Shown: positions 9,272 to 17,438, counted from the stretch's first letter. The stretch: 25,247 nucleotides of DNA from CAYVZZ01 sp964456185 (GCA_964456185.1 CAYVZZ010000020.1:1-25247), one strand, 5' to 3'. Notes: generated by a model from the sequence alone, not told the origin. Program-made: numbers and translations.

Positions 9272-9282
9272 GGTGGTGGCCT

Positions 9283-9732
9283 TTATTCGCTAGCGGTGGA
9301 TTCTGCCAGGGGCGTCTCTTCATCGGTCAATGCCCGCAGAATAGGGCATTCTTCCGGCGCGCCATGTCCCGGGCAGGCATCGACCAGTTGTGACAGGCTG
9401 TCACGCACTTTAATCAGTGTGGCGATGCGTTGACTGATGAGGTCGACATGATGCTGGGCTCTTTCGCGCACGCCTTTGACGCCATCGTGGTTGTCTTCCG
9501 ATAGGCTCAGTAGCTCGGTGATTTCTTCCAGTGAAAAACCCAGCTGCTTGGCACGTTTGATAAAGCGCAGGCGGATAAAAATGCTGGGATAATAAATGCG
9601 ATAACCGGATGGTTTGCGTTCCGGTTCGGGCAATAGCCCTTCGCGCTCATAGAAACGGATGGTGTCGATGCTGAAGCCAGATTGTTTGGCTACCTTGCCA
9701 ATGGTCAAGGTTTTGGGGGCTGTAGTTGTCAT
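9283..9732 (-). CDS. MerR-family metal-responsive regulator (CueR-like)
   Basis: The 149-residue protein has an N-terminal winged helix (IGKVAKQSGFSIDTIRFYEREGLLP), a coiled-coil dimer helix and a C-terminal loop with two cysteines, C120 and C129 (DACPGHGAPEECPIL). The loop resembles that of CueR (CPGDDSADCPII) but is one residue longer. The position occupied by Cys in Zn/Cd sensors such as ZntR is not Cys here (NHDGVK region), which fits a monovalent metal. With copA directly downstream, copper is the likely signal; silver or gold are alternatives. It is not divergent from copA, as cueR often is, but first in the same operon. No Shine-Dalgarno site precedes the ATG, and the predicted promoter places the transcript start almost at the ATG. 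Confidence 0.85.
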   Translation of the reverse strand: MTTTAPKTLTIGKVAKQSGFSIDTIRFYEREGLLPEPERKPSGYRIYYPSIFIRLRFIKRAKQLGFSLEEITELLSLSEDNHDGVKGVRERAQHHVDLISQRIATLIKVRDSLSQLVDACPGHGAPEECPILRALTDEETPLAESTASE

Positions 9733-9734
9733 AT

Positions 9735-9778
9735 CGCAAAGCTTAACCCTTGAGTAATACTCAGGGTCAAGCTTTGCG
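9735..9778 (-). promoter_or_regulatory. MerR-type promoter/operator of the merR-copA operon
   Basis: On the minus strand, TTGACC (9765-9770) and TAAGCT (9740-9745) are separated by 19 bp, the over-long spacer characteristic of MerR-family promoters. Between them is a near-perfect dyad with half sites ACCCTTGAGT and ACTCAGGGT (one extra T on one side). It is flanked by a perfect 10-bp inverted repeat, CGCAAAGCTT (9735-9744) and AAGCTTTGCG (9769-9778), which covers both promoter boxes. The regulator would bind here and untwist the spacer when loaded with metal. The predicted start site is about 9733, one base before the ATG. Confidence 0.8.
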
Positions 9779-9783
9779 TGAGA

Positions 9784-10353
9784 CTATTTTTTATCGCGTG
9801 GTTCCACGCCGGTCCATTGCGGTTCTTTTTGGTCAGCGCCCAGGTTGATGTGGCGTGACAGGATAAAGAATAAATCGGACAGGCGATTGAGGTAGGCCAA
9901 GCTATGTGGGTTGACCTCGGTATCGAGTGACAAGGCCACCAGCTGGCGCTCGGCACGGCGCACTTCGGTGCGGCAAATATGGCACCAACCACCGGGTCGG
10001 TTACCGCCGGGCAGCACAAACTCGCGCAGGGGAGGCAAGGCTTCTTGATAGCCTTTGCAAAGGCTTTCCAGTTCGGCGATGTGCTCTTGCGTTAAATGAA
10101 CCGCGCCCGGCTGGGCGATTTCTGCGCCGATGTTGAACAGGGTTTGCTGCACGTTTTCGATAGGCGCGATGTAGCTGTCGCCGGGCTCCAGGCTTTTTAG
10201 GTAGCCAATGGTGGCATTGAGCTCATCGAGAATGCCGAGCACCTCGATGCGTAAATCACTTTTGGGTAAGCGGCTGCCATCGGCCAGCCCGGTTTCGCCC
10301 TTGTCGCCCGTGCGGGTGACCACGCGACTAACGCGATATTTCCCTTCTTTCAT
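9784..10353 (-). CDS. PduO-type ATP:cob(I)alamin adenosyltransferase
   Basis: The enzyme transfers adenosyl from ATP to cob(I)alamin, forming coenzyme B12 (AdoCbl). The 189-residue protein has the N-terminal ATP-binding loop VVTRTGDKGETGLADGSRLPK (about 11-31), the DELNATIG helix and the C-terminal signature PGG...R128TEVRRAER (R128, R132, E135). The spacing of these residues equals that of human MMAB (R186, R190, E193). It belongs to the PduO/MMAB family, not CobA or EutT. The gene sits two genes below the B12-dependent mutase icmF on the same strand, so the natural reading is that it supplies AdoCbl to that enzyme. AAAGG lies about 9 bases before the ATG. It is 24 bp from corA, with no terminator between. 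Confidence 0.93.
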   Translation of the reverse strand: MKEGKYRVSRVVTRTGDKGETGLADGSRLPKSDLRIEVLGILDELNATIGYLKSLEPGDSYIAPIENVQQTLFNIGAEIAQPGAVHLTQEHIAELESLCKGYQEALPPLREFVLPGGNRPGGWCHICRTEVRRAERQLVALSLDTEVNPHSLAYLNRLSDLFFILSRHINLGADQKEPQWTGVEPRDKK

Positions 10354-10377
10354 GTCATGTACCTTTTATTGAAAAAG

Positions 10378-11331
10378 TTATAACCAGCCAGCTTTGCGCA
10401 AACGGCGATAGAGTAGCCCGCAGGCGATGACAACGCCACCGAGCACAGCAAAATACCCATAGTGCCATTTGAGTTCGGGCATGTTCTCGAAGTTCATGCC
10501 GTAGAGTCCAAACACCATGGTGGGAATGGCCAGCACCGCCGCCCAACCGGCGAGCTTGCGTGAGGTGTCGTTTTGGTCGATGGACACCAGCGCCAGATTG
10601 ATTTGCAAGGCGGTCATCAGCATATCGCGCAAGCGGTCACAGGTGTCTTCAAGACGCTGGCAGTGGTTGCTGATGTCGCGAAAATAGGCGCGCAGGCTTT
10701 TATGGATTAGGCCGTTACGGGCGCGCGCCAAGTCGTCGCAGATATCGCCGATGGCGATGGAGGTGTCGCGCAGTTGCACTAGCTGGCGTTTCAGGTGATA
10801 GCTTTCCTGCAGGGGGCTGCGACCGGCGTCTTCGTCGAAGAGGTCGGCCTCTAGCTCCTGAAATTGCTGTTGTAGGTGCTCCAATAACAGCAGATATTGG
10901 TCGACAATGCCATCAAGCAGTTGGTGCAATAATGCATCCGGTGCCACGCGTGGTAATTTGGCGAAGCTGCCACTGTTGAGCGTTGGCGCTTCCCCCTGAA
11001 TGGTGTTTTGCGGCAGGGTAATCAGATAGCGCGGCCCCAGCACTAGATGAAACTCGCCACAGTCACGCGTGGGGTCGCCTAGGTTAAGCGCTCGCACCAC
11101 CAAAAAGAGGGTGTCCGTGTAGGTGTCCAGCTTGGAGCGTTTGTGCAGTTGCCCCAAGTCTTCTTGAATGAGCTGATGAAGCCCTAGCTCGGGTAGCTTC
11201 GCCAATGCGTCGCTTTCGCCTGCTTCAAGGTGTAACCAGACAAAGCCGCTATCTTTGGCCAGGGCTGCCGCAATGGCGTCGCCGGCCAAGGCTTGGTAAC
11301 TGCCATCCGATTGAAACTCATAGCATTGCAT
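10378..11331 (-). CDS. corA: CorA-family divalent cation transporter
   Basis: CorA channels form pentamers in the inner membrane and admit Mg2+, with Co2+ and Ni2+ as lesser substrates. The 317-residue protein has a large N-terminal cytoplasmic domain with a long helical stalk. Two transmembrane helices follow at the very end (about 262-278 and 291-309). Between them is the signature YGMN (277-280) followed by FENMPELKW, the selectivity loop of true CorA proteins. This argues against the ZntB zinc subgroup, whose loop differs as I remember it. I use ATG 11331 because AAGGA lies just upstream. The frame extends upstream to 11388, but that would overlap icmF and add unrelated residues. It starts 13 bp after icmF, so it is probably cotranscribed with icmF and the adenosyltransferase gene. 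Confidence 0.9.
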   Translation of the reverse strand: MQCYEFQSDGSYQALAGDAIAAALAKDSGFVWLHLEAGESDALAKLPELGLHQLIQEDLGQLHKRSKLDTYTDTLFLVVRALNLGDPTRDCGEFHLVLGPRYLITLPQNTIQGEAPTLNSGSFAKLPRVAPDALLHQLLDGIVDQYLLLLEHLQQQFQELEADLFDEDAGRSPLQESYHLKRQLVQLRDTSIAIGDICDDLARARNGLIHKSLRAYFRDISNHCQRLEDTCDRLRDMLMTALQINLALVSIDQNDTSRKLAGWAAVLAIPTMVFGLYGMNFENMPELKWHYGYFAVLGGVVIACGLLYRRLRKAGWL

Positions 11332-11344
11332 TGGATTTCCTTGC

Positions 11345-14300
11345 TTACATGTTGCGACGGTATTCACCACCGACGGCATAGAGCGCATGGCTGATGCTGC
11401 CCAGCGAATGGTATTTCACCGTTTCCATGAGCTGGGCGAAGATGTTGTCGCCTTGCTTGGCTACTGTTTGCAGTTGTTTGAGGCTGTCTTCGGCCAGTGC
11501 ATTGCGCGCCGCGTTGAAGGCGGCCACCTGCTCGATTTGTTGGGCTTTTTCCTCGGGTGTTGAGCGAATTAACTCAATTTTGGTGGTGACTTTGCCACCG
11601 TCTTTGCCCAAGAAGGTGTTGATACCGACCAAAGGCAGGCTGCCATCGTGCTTTTTGTGTTCGTAGTAGAGGGATTCTTCTTGAATCTTGCCGCGCTGGT
11701 ACATGGTGTCCATGGCACCCAGCACACCACCACGTTCACTGATGGCTTCGAATTCCTTGTAAACGGCTTCCTCGACCAAATCAGTGAGGGCTTCCACAGC
11801 GAAGCTGCCTTGCCAGGGGTTTTCGTTGAAATTAAGCCCCAGCTCTTTGTTGATAATCATCTGAATGGCTACGGCACGGCGCACCGATTCTTCGGTGGGG
11901 GTGGTGATGGCTTCATCATAGGCATTGGTGTGCAGGCTGTTGCAGTTGTCAAAGAGGGCATACAGCGCCTGCAGCGTGGTGCGGATGTCGTTGAACTGGA
12001 TTTCTTGTGCGTGCAAAGAGCGACCGCTGGTTTGGATATGGTATTTGAGCTTTTGGCTGCGCTTATTGGCGCCGTAACGCTCACGCATGGCGCGTGCCCA
12101 AATGCGGCGGGCGACGCGGCCAATTACCGTGTACTCCGGGTCCATGCCGTTACTGAAGAAGAAGCTCAGGTTGGGCGCAAACTCGTCGATGTCCATGCCG
12201 CGCGCCAGATAGTACTCGACGATGGTAAAGCCGTTGGACAGGGTAAACGCCAATTGGCTAATGGGGTTAGCCCCGGCTTCGGCAATGTGATAACCGGAAA
12301 TGGACACCGAGTAGAAGTTGCGCACTTGATGGTCGACAAAATACTGCTGGATGTCGCCCATCATGCGCAGGGCAAATTCGGTGCTGAAGATGCAGGTGTT
12401 TTGTGCCTGGTCTTCTTTGAAGATATCGGCCTGAACCGTGCCGCGAACCTTGCTGAGGGTATCCGCTTTGATGCTGGCGTAGGTTTCGGCATCGACCAGT
12501 TGGTCACCGGTGAGGCCGAGTAGCGCCAGGCCGAAGCCGTCGTTGCCTTCAGGCAGGTCGCCTTGGTATTGCGGGCGCGGCTTGTCGGCAAAGAGTTTGT
12601 CGATGGCCTTTTCGGCGGCTCTCCAGCGTTTGGCATCGGCTTTAAGGTATTTTTCCACGGCCTGGTCGGTAGCGGTGTTCATGAACATCGCCATAAGCAT
12701 AGGCGCCGGGCCATTGATGGTCATGGAAACCGAGGTGGTGGGCGCACAGAGGTCAAAGCCCGAGTAGAGCTTTTTCATGTCATCCAGCGTAGCGATGGAA
12801 ACGCCCGAGTTGCCAACCTTGCCGTAAATATCGGGGCGTTCGGCAGGGTCTTCGCCATATAACGTCACCGAGTCGAAGGCGGTGGACAGGCGCGCGACGT
12901 CTTGCCCTTGGCTTAAATAATGGAAACGGCGGTTGGTGCGTTCCGGTGTGCCTTCACCGGCAAACATGCGAATGGGGTCTTCGCCGGTGCGACGGAAGGG
13001 GTAAACGCCGCCTGTGTAGGGGTAGCTGCCGGGCAGGTTCTCGCGCAATAAGAAGCGCAGTTGTTCGCCCCAATCTTTGTAGTTGGGCGTGGCAACTTTG
13101 GGAATCTGCTGATGCGATAGGGATTCGCGGTAGTTTTCTACTTCAATGGTTTTGCCGCGCACTTGGTAGTGATTGTGCTTGGCTAAATAATTGGCACGAC
13201 GCTCTGGCCAATTGCGCAGCAAAGCGATGGCATCGTGGCTGAGGGATTTAACCGCCTCGGTGTAGCGTTGACGCAGCACCATGAGTGATTGATCGACCGG
13301 ATTGTTGATAAGCTTGGCGGTTGGGTAGGGCGCTAGCGGCTCAGGCAATGCCTTATCGCCCAAGGCTTCCAGAGCGGCATAATAATGCTGTGCTTTGGCG
13401 GCTTCCGTGGCTTGCTGCTCTACCTCGTCATTGGTTTGTCGGCCTTGCTCGGCGATTTCGGCCAAATAACGAATGCGCTTGCCGGGAATCAACAAAGTGG
13501 CGCGTGGCTCTTTAATATCGGTGTTGATTTGTGGGGTGAAATCACACCCTTTACTGCCAATACCTGGCACCTTCTCACGCAGTAGCCGGCACAGATTAAC
13601 AAATAGCCAAGTGACACCCGGGTCATTAAATTGGCTGGCAATGGTGGGGTATACCGGCGCGTCGGCAGTGGGTATGTCGAAGGCCAGATGATTGCGTTGC
13701 CATTGTTTGCGCACGTCGCGCAGGGCATCTTCTGCACCGCGTTTGTCGTATTTGTTGAGTGCAATCAGTTCGGCAAAATCAATCATGTCGATTTTTTCTA
13801 GCTGGCTGGCCGCACCAAAGTCGCTGGTCATGACGTACATGGGGAAATCCACCAAATCGACAATGGCGGAATCGCTTTGGCCGATACCGGCGGTTTCGAC
13901 AATAACCAAATCGAATGGCAGGCTTTTCAGCAAATCAATGCCATCTTGGAGCATTTGGTTGATGGCAACATGATTCTGGCGGGTGGCCATGGAACGCATG
14001 AAGATACGCTTGCTGCGCAGACTATTGAGGCGGATGCGGTCGCCCAATAAAGCACCGCCAGAGCGGCGACGGGTCGGGTCGACGGCCAGCACAGCAATAC
14101 GCATGTCCGGAAAAGTATCGAGGAAACGCACCAGCAGTTCGTCTACCAAGCTGGATTTACCCGCGCCACCTGTGCCGGTGATGCCAACGACAGGCGTGCC
14201 TTTGCCCGCTTGCTGCCATTGTTGGCGCAGTTGCTTGAGTTGGTCATCCGTGAAGCGGTCGTTTTCAATGGCGCTAAGCAGGTGACCTAAGGCGATTTCG

Positions 14301-14782
14301 TTGTCGGGGCTAACGTCGGTAGCAGGCGTTTTAGGGTCTTTGGCGAGCCGTTCTTCTCGCGCTTTGCTGGCGCGCGATACGGTGTCTTCTATCATGCCAA
14401 CCAGTCCCATCTCCATGCCGTCGTTGGGGTGGTAGAGGCGCTCGGCGCCATAGTCCATCAATTCTTTTATTTCGTCTGGCGTGATGGTGCCGCCCCCGCC
14501 ACCGAATACAAGGATATGGCTGGCGTTGCGTTCACGCAGCATGTCCACCATGTATTTGAAATATTCAATGTGGCCGCCTTGATACGAGCTTAACGAAATA
14601 GCATCGGCATCTTCTTGAAGGGCGGCGCGCACGACGTCTTCAACCGAGCGGTTGTGACCCAGATGAATGACTTCGCAGCCTTGGTCCTGAATGATGCGGC
14701 GCATGATGTTGATGGCCACGTCGTGACCATCGAAAAGACTGCCGGCCGTTACGAAGCGTAACGGCGTAGTGGTGTTAGTCAT
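11345..14782 (-). CDS. icmF: Fused B12-dependent acyl-CoA mutase IcmF (isobutyryl-CoA mutase with G-protein chaperone)
   Basis: IcmF interconverts isobutyryl-CoA and n-butyryl-CoA through an AdoCbl radical, and carries its own GTPase chaperone. The 1145 residues are ordered as follows. A B12-binding domain comes first (about 8-140; SLFDGHD with axial H20, SLSSYQGG, FGGGGGTI). The MeaB-like G domain follows (about 190-405; GTGGAGKSS, ETAGIGQSD, NKYD). After a linker comes the substrate-binding barrel (about 560-1145; GVYPFRRTGEDPIRMFAGEG, TSVSMTINGPAP). Q794 in AQNTC sits where methylmalonyl-CoA mutase has its carboxylate-binding Arg, which argues against methylmalonyl-CoA as substrate. Two features differ from the well-studied IcmF: Tyr at 594 where I remember Phe, and about 55 extra residues around 705-775. 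GGGAG lies about 6 bases before the ATG. Confidence 0.93.
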   Translation of the reverse strand: MTNTTTPLRFVTAGSLFDGHDVAINIMRRIIQDQGCEVIHLGHNRSVEDVVRAALQEDADAISLSSYQGGHIEYFKYMVDMLRERNASHILVFGGGGGTITPDEIKELMDYGAERLYHPNDGMEMGLVGMIEDTVSRASKAREERLAKDPKTPATDVSPDNEIALGHLLSAIENDRFTDDQLKQLRQQWQQAGKGTPVVGITGTGGAGKSSLVDELLVRFLDTFPDMRIAVLAVDPTRRRSGGALLGDRIRLNSLRSKRIFMRSMATRQNHVAINQMLQDGIDLLKSLPFDLVIVETAGIGQSDSAIVDLVDFPMYVMTSDFGAASQLEKIDMIDFAELIALNKYDKRGAEDALRDVRKQWQRNHLAFDIPTADAPVYPTIASQFNDPGVTWLFVNLCRLLREKVPGIGSKGCDFTPQINTDIKEPRATLLIPGKRIRYLAEIAEQGRQTNDEVEQQATEAAKAQHYYAALEALGDKALPEPLAPYPTAKLINNPVDQSLMVLRQRYTEAVKSLSHDAIALLRNWPERRANYLAKHNHYQVRGKTIEVENYRESLSHQQIPKVATPNYKDWGEQLRFLLRENLPGSYPYTGGVYPFRRTGEDPIRMFAGEGTPERTNRRFHYLSQGQDVARLSTAFDSVTLYGEDPAERPDIYGKVGNSGVSIATLDDMKKLYSGFDLCAPTTSVSMTINGPAPMLMAMFMNTATDQAVEKYLKADAKRWRAAEKAIDKLFADKPRPQYQGDLPEGNDGFGLALLGLTGDQLVDAETYASIKADTLSKVRGTVQADIFKEDQAQNTCIFSTEFALRMMGDIQQYFVDHQVRNFYSVSISGYHIAEAGANPISQLAFTLSNGFTIVEYYLARGMDIDEFAPNLSFFFSNGMDPEYTVIGRVARRIWARAMRERYGANKRSQKLKYHIQTSGRSLHAQEIQFNDIRTTLQALYALFDNCNSLHTNAYDEAITTPTEESVRRAVAIQMIINKELGLNFNENPWQGSFAVEALTDLVEEAVYKEFEAISERGGVLGAMDTMYQRGKIQEESLYYEHKKHDGSLPLVGINTFLGKDGGKVTTKIELIRSTPEEKAQQIEQVAAFNAARNALAEDSLKQLQTVAKQGDNIFAQLMETVKYHSLGSISHALYAVGGEYRRNM

Positions 14783-14827
14783 GTGACTCCCTTGTGTTTT
14801 GTTATTTTGGGAGTAGGCGGTGGAGCC

Positions 14828-15253
14828 TTAGGACGGATGAGCCTCTACCGCTTCCTCGCTTTGTCGCTCCGCTTTATCTTTTAGCTGGCGATCATCTTGA
14901 CCTTTGGTCTTTTGCCGAAAATCGGCAATAACGTGTCCGGTGTAGTGATCGTACAGGCCGTTGTTGAAATGTACGATAATTTCTTGACGTTGCACCTCAC
15001 CTTCGCCGGGGCGGAAGGTCATGAGGTAAAACCAGGTGCCTGGTGTGAATGGATCGATCAATGTGGGCGGTCCCATGACGTAGCGCACCTGCTTGGGCGT
15101 CATGCCAGGCTTGAGTTGTGCTACCATCTTGTCAGTAACAAAATTGCCTTGGGGGATATCGATACGATAAACCCACGGAAAATGAAGGGTTGAAGTGCAG
15201 CCGCCTAACAGTAGTATAGCGGCGGTAATCAGTAAGGCTTTTTTTACAGTCAT
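14828..15253 (-). CDS. bamE: Outer-membrane assembly lipoprotein BamE (SmpA/OmlA)
   Basis: BamE is a small lipoprotein of the Bam complex, which inserts beta-barrel proteins into the outer membrane. The 141-residue product starts MTVKKALLITAAILLLGGC, a lipoprotein signal with lipobox LGGC, followed by the family core: IDIPQGNFV, LKPGMTPKQVRYVMGPP, DPFTPGTWFYL, and a beta-rich VHFNNG segment. The C-terminus has a charged tail (KTKGQDDRQLKDKAERQ). ATG 15253 is chosen because it sets the signal peptide correctly; the frame extends upstream into fur. The Shine-Dalgarno site is poor. It is divergent from fur across 71 bp, as in Pseudomonas. No terminator is visible before icmF, 45 bp downstream, so read-through is possible. 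Confidence 0.93.
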   Translation of the reverse strand: MTVKKALLITAAILLLGGCTSTLHFPWVYRIDIPQGNFVTDKMVAQLKPGMTPKQVRYVMGPPTLIDPFTPGTWFYLMTFRPGEGEVQRQEIIVHFNNGLYDHYTGHVIADFRQKTKGQDDRQLKDKAERQSEEAVEAHPS

Positions 15254-15278
15254 AATGTCATTGTCTCGCGTTTGCAGC

Positions 15279-15307
15279 GATAATACAGACTTTGAAAAGT
15301 GGCTCAA
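15279..15307. promoter_or_regulatory. Overlapping divergent promoters of bamE (-) and fur (+)
   Basis: On the minus strand, TTGAGC (15302-15307) and TATTAT (15280-15285) with a 16-bp spacer form a good bamE promoter. On the plus strand, GATAAT (15279-15284) is the best -10 box for fur, although its -35 region is weak. The two -10 boxes occupy the same AT-rich block, so polymerase can serve only one direction at a time. I looked for a Fur box here and found no convincing 19-bp site. Confidence 0.55.
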
Positions 15308-15324
15308 GGTTCCCGGAGGAAACG

Positions 15325-15729
15325 TTGGACAACAAAGAGCTAAAAAAAGCAGGGCTTAAAGTTACCCTGCCGCGTATCAAGATTTTGCAGCAAATGGAGT
15401 CGTCTGAACAGCGCCATTTGAGTGCGGAAGATGTTTATAAAGCATTGCTGGATGCCGGTGAAGATGTGGCTATTGCCACAGTGTACCGTGTACTGACCCA
15501 GTTCGAACAGGCCGGCATTATTATAAGCCACAATTTTGAAGGCGGCTCAAAGGTCTTTGAGCTGGCTGACGAAGGGCACCACGATCATATGGTCTGTCTT
15601 GAAAGCGGTGAGGTGGTTGAGTTTTATGATGAAGAAATCGAGCGGCGTCAGAAATTGATTGCCGAAAAGCACGGTTTCAATATCGTCAATCATTCGCTTG
15701 TGCTTTACGTCGAACCAATAGAAAAATAA
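15325..15729 (+). CDS. fur: Ferric uptake regulator Fur
   Basis: Fur uses Fe2+ as corepressor and shuts off iron-uptake genes. The protein (134 residues from TTG 15325) has the N-terminal winged helix LKKAGLKVTLPRIKIL and AEDVYKALLDAGEDVAIATVYRVLTQFE, then the dimer domain with metal ligands in GHHDHM, YDEEIE and KHGFNIVNHSL. It closely matches Pseudomonas Fur. Like that protein it has CLESGEV where E. coli Fur has the zinc-binding CLDCGKV, and it lacks the C-terminal Cys pair. The TTG start follows a strong GGAGGA (15315-15320). The upstream in-frame extension to 15292 does not match the family. It is divergent from bamE and convergent with recN. Confidence 0.96.
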   Translation: MDNKELKKAGLKVTLPRIKILQQMESSEQRHLSAEDVYKALLDAGEDVAIATVYRVLTQFEQAGIIISHNFEGGSKVFELADEGHHDHMVCLESGEVVEFYDEEIERRQKLIAEKHGFNIVNHSLVLYVEPIEK

Positions 15730-15739
15730 TTGCCAAGAT

Positions 15740-15760
15740 GCCCCTGTTTGCAGCAGGGGC
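15740..15760. terminator. Hairpin between convergent fur and recN
   Basis: The perfect 7-bp stem GCCCCTG (15740-15746) and CAGGGGC (15754-15760) has a 7-base loop. It lies between the fur stop (15729) and the recN stop (15762). There is no immediate T-run on the plus strand (TTTTT begins about ten bases later), but position and GC-richness suggest a two-way terminator. Confidence 0.65.
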
Positions 15761-15761
15761 G

Positions 15762-17438
15762 TCAAGCACTTTTTAGCTGGCCGTGAGCCAGCATCTCGGC
15801 CGCGTGCTGTCGGGTCGAGTCGGTCAATTCCAAGCCGCCCAGCATACGGGCAATTTCCTCGGTACGTTCTTTTTCAGCAAGTGCACCAATGTGTGTGGTG
15901 GTGCTGTCTTTGCTTTGTTTTTTGTGCACATGCCAATGATGGTGCGCCTGACTGGCCACTTGCGGTTGGTGGGTGATACAGAAGACTTGAGCGGTTCTAC
16001 CCAGCTGGCGCAACAGACGCCCAACCACTTCGGCGATGCCGCCACCAATGCCCACGTCGACTTCGTCAAATACCATGCAGGGCAGGGTTAATCGCTCGGC
16101 GCATACCACTTGAATGGCCAGCGAAACACGCGACAGCTCACCGCCAGAGGCCACCTTGGCCAGTGGGCGCATGGCTTGCCCCGGACCGGCGCTAAATTGC
16201 AGCTCGACCTGTTCCAGTCCGTGCGGTCCGGCATCAATAGGGTGCAGGGTAAAAGAGAGGTTGGCCGCTTTCATGCCAAGCTCGCGCAGGCGCTTGGTCG
16301 TTGCTTTTTCCAGGCCGATAGCCTGTTTCTTGCGGATGCTGGAAAGCGCTTTGGCGGCCTTCTGGTAAGCGGTTTCAGCGGCCTTTTCGTCGGCTTCGAG
16401 TTGCGCTAATTGGGCATCAATATTTTGCAGGTTGCCGGCGCTTTCTTGTAAGGACTGATGGTGGGCAAACAAGGCGTCGGCACGCACGCGGTGCTTGCGC
16501 GCTAGGGTGTAAATGGCGTCGAGACGGCTTTCGACTAAAGACAAACGCTCTGGATCCAAATCGAGCCGGTCGAGATAGTGGCGTAAGTCATCGCTGGCGG
16601 CTTCCAGTTGCAGTCGTGCCGATTCAATGCCGTCGGCTATCGGATCCAGCCCGTCGTCTTGACCAGCCGCTTCTTGCAGCATGCTGCCGGCACGGCTGAG
16701 CAGGTCGTTGGCGGTGCCGTCGTCCGACTCATAAAGTAATGTTAACGATTGCTGGCACAGCTCGATGAGTTGGCTGGCATTAGCCAGACGTTTTTGTTCG
16801 CTTTCTAGCTGAGACAGCTCATTTTCCTGTAGCGCCAGTTCGTCGAGTTCTTGCAGCTGAAAGCGCAGCAGTGCTTCGCGTTCGCTGCGCTCAGTGGCAT
16901 CGTTGAGGGCATCGGCATGCGCTTGGTGAGCGGCTTGCCATGCTTTCCAGGTGTCGGCGACGCGTTTGACTTGCGGCAGGGCATCGGCGTAGTTATCCAG
17001 CAAGTGGCGCTGATGATTTTTTTGCAGCAGCAGCTGGTGTTCATGCTGGCTGTGAATACTGATGAGGTGATCGGCCAGATGACGCACTTCTTGTAGGCGG
17101 CAGGGCGTGCCGTTGATCCAGGCACGCGAACGACCATCGGCGCTAATGGTGCGTCTGAGTTGGCAGTTGTTATCGTCGTCATCCAGCTCGTTTGCTGCCA
17201 ACCATTGTTGCGCTTCCGGGTTGTTGGCGATGGAAAAGTTGGCGGTAAACTCGGCTCTTTTACAGTCTGTGCGAACGAGGTCGCTATTGCCGCGACGTCC
17301 CAAGGCGAGTGCCAGAGCATCAATCAAAACGGATTTACCCGCACCGGTTTCGCCGGTTATACCAGTTAAGCCGGCTTGTGGGTCGAGCTCAATATAGTCA
17401 ACTGTTGCAAAGTGTCGAATAGAAAGTTGTGTCAGCAT
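15762..17438 (-). CDS. recN: DNA repair protein RecN
   Basis: RecN is an SMC-like ATPase of the SOS response that holds broken DNA ends and sister chromatids together. The 558 residues (E. coli 553) have Walker A GETGAGKS (29-36) at the N-terminus and a long central coiled coil (about 160-370). The C-terminal half of the nucleotide-binding domain carries ABC signature ASGGELSR and Walker B CMVFDEVDVGIGG, followed by ITHQPQVAS. It starts at ATG 17438 as MLTQLSIRHFATVDYIEL, the usual RecN start. No clear Shine-Dalgarno site is present. A LexA box lies 3 bp upstream of the start, so expression should be damage-inducible. The gene is convergent with fur and divergent from the cyclic-nucleotide-binding gene. 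Confidence 0.97.
   Translation of the reverse strand: MLTQLSIRHFATVDYIELDPQAGLTGITGETGAGKSVLIDALALALGRRGNSDLVRTDCKRAEFTANFSIANNPEAQQWLAANELDDDDNNCQLRRTISADGRSRAWINGTPCRLQEVRHLADHLISIHSQHEHQLLLQKNHQRHLLDNYADALPQVKRVADTWKAWQAAHQAHADALNDATERSEREALLRFQLQELDELALQENELSQLESEQKRLANASQLIELCQQSLTLLYESDDGTANDLLSRAGSMLQEAAGQDDGLDPIADGIESARLQLEAASDDLRHYLDRLDLDPERLSLVESRLDAIYTLARKHRVRADALFAHHQSLQESAGNLQNIDAQLAQLEADEKAAETAYQKAAKALSSIRKKQAIGLEKATTKRLRELGMKAANLSFTLHPIDAGPHGLEQVELQFSAGPGQAMRPLAKVASGGELSRVSLAIQVVCAERLTLPCMVFDEVDVGIGGGIAEVVGRLLRQLGRTAQVFCITHQPQVASQAHHHWHVHKKQSKDSTTTHIGALAEKERTEEIARMLGGLELTDSTRQHAAEMLAHGQLKSA

Noticed and set aside
9735..9790. The palindrome at 9735-9778 followed by TTTTTT on the plus strand looks like an intrinsic terminator.
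   Set aside because: Genes on both sides run on the minus strand, so no plus-strand transcript needs ending there, and the 19-bp promoter spacer explains the dyad better. On the minus strand no T-run follows.
11345..14782. Long open frames opposite icmF, carB and recN as antisense genes.
   Set aside because: They follow the codon periodicity of the real genes on the other strand, have no recognisable domains or ribosome sites, and overlap proven families.
15279..15298. A Fur box in the fur/bamE promoter (autoregulation).
   Set aside because: Only one GATAAT hexamer is present and the remaining positions do not fit the 19-bp consensus; that hexamer is better read as a -10 box.
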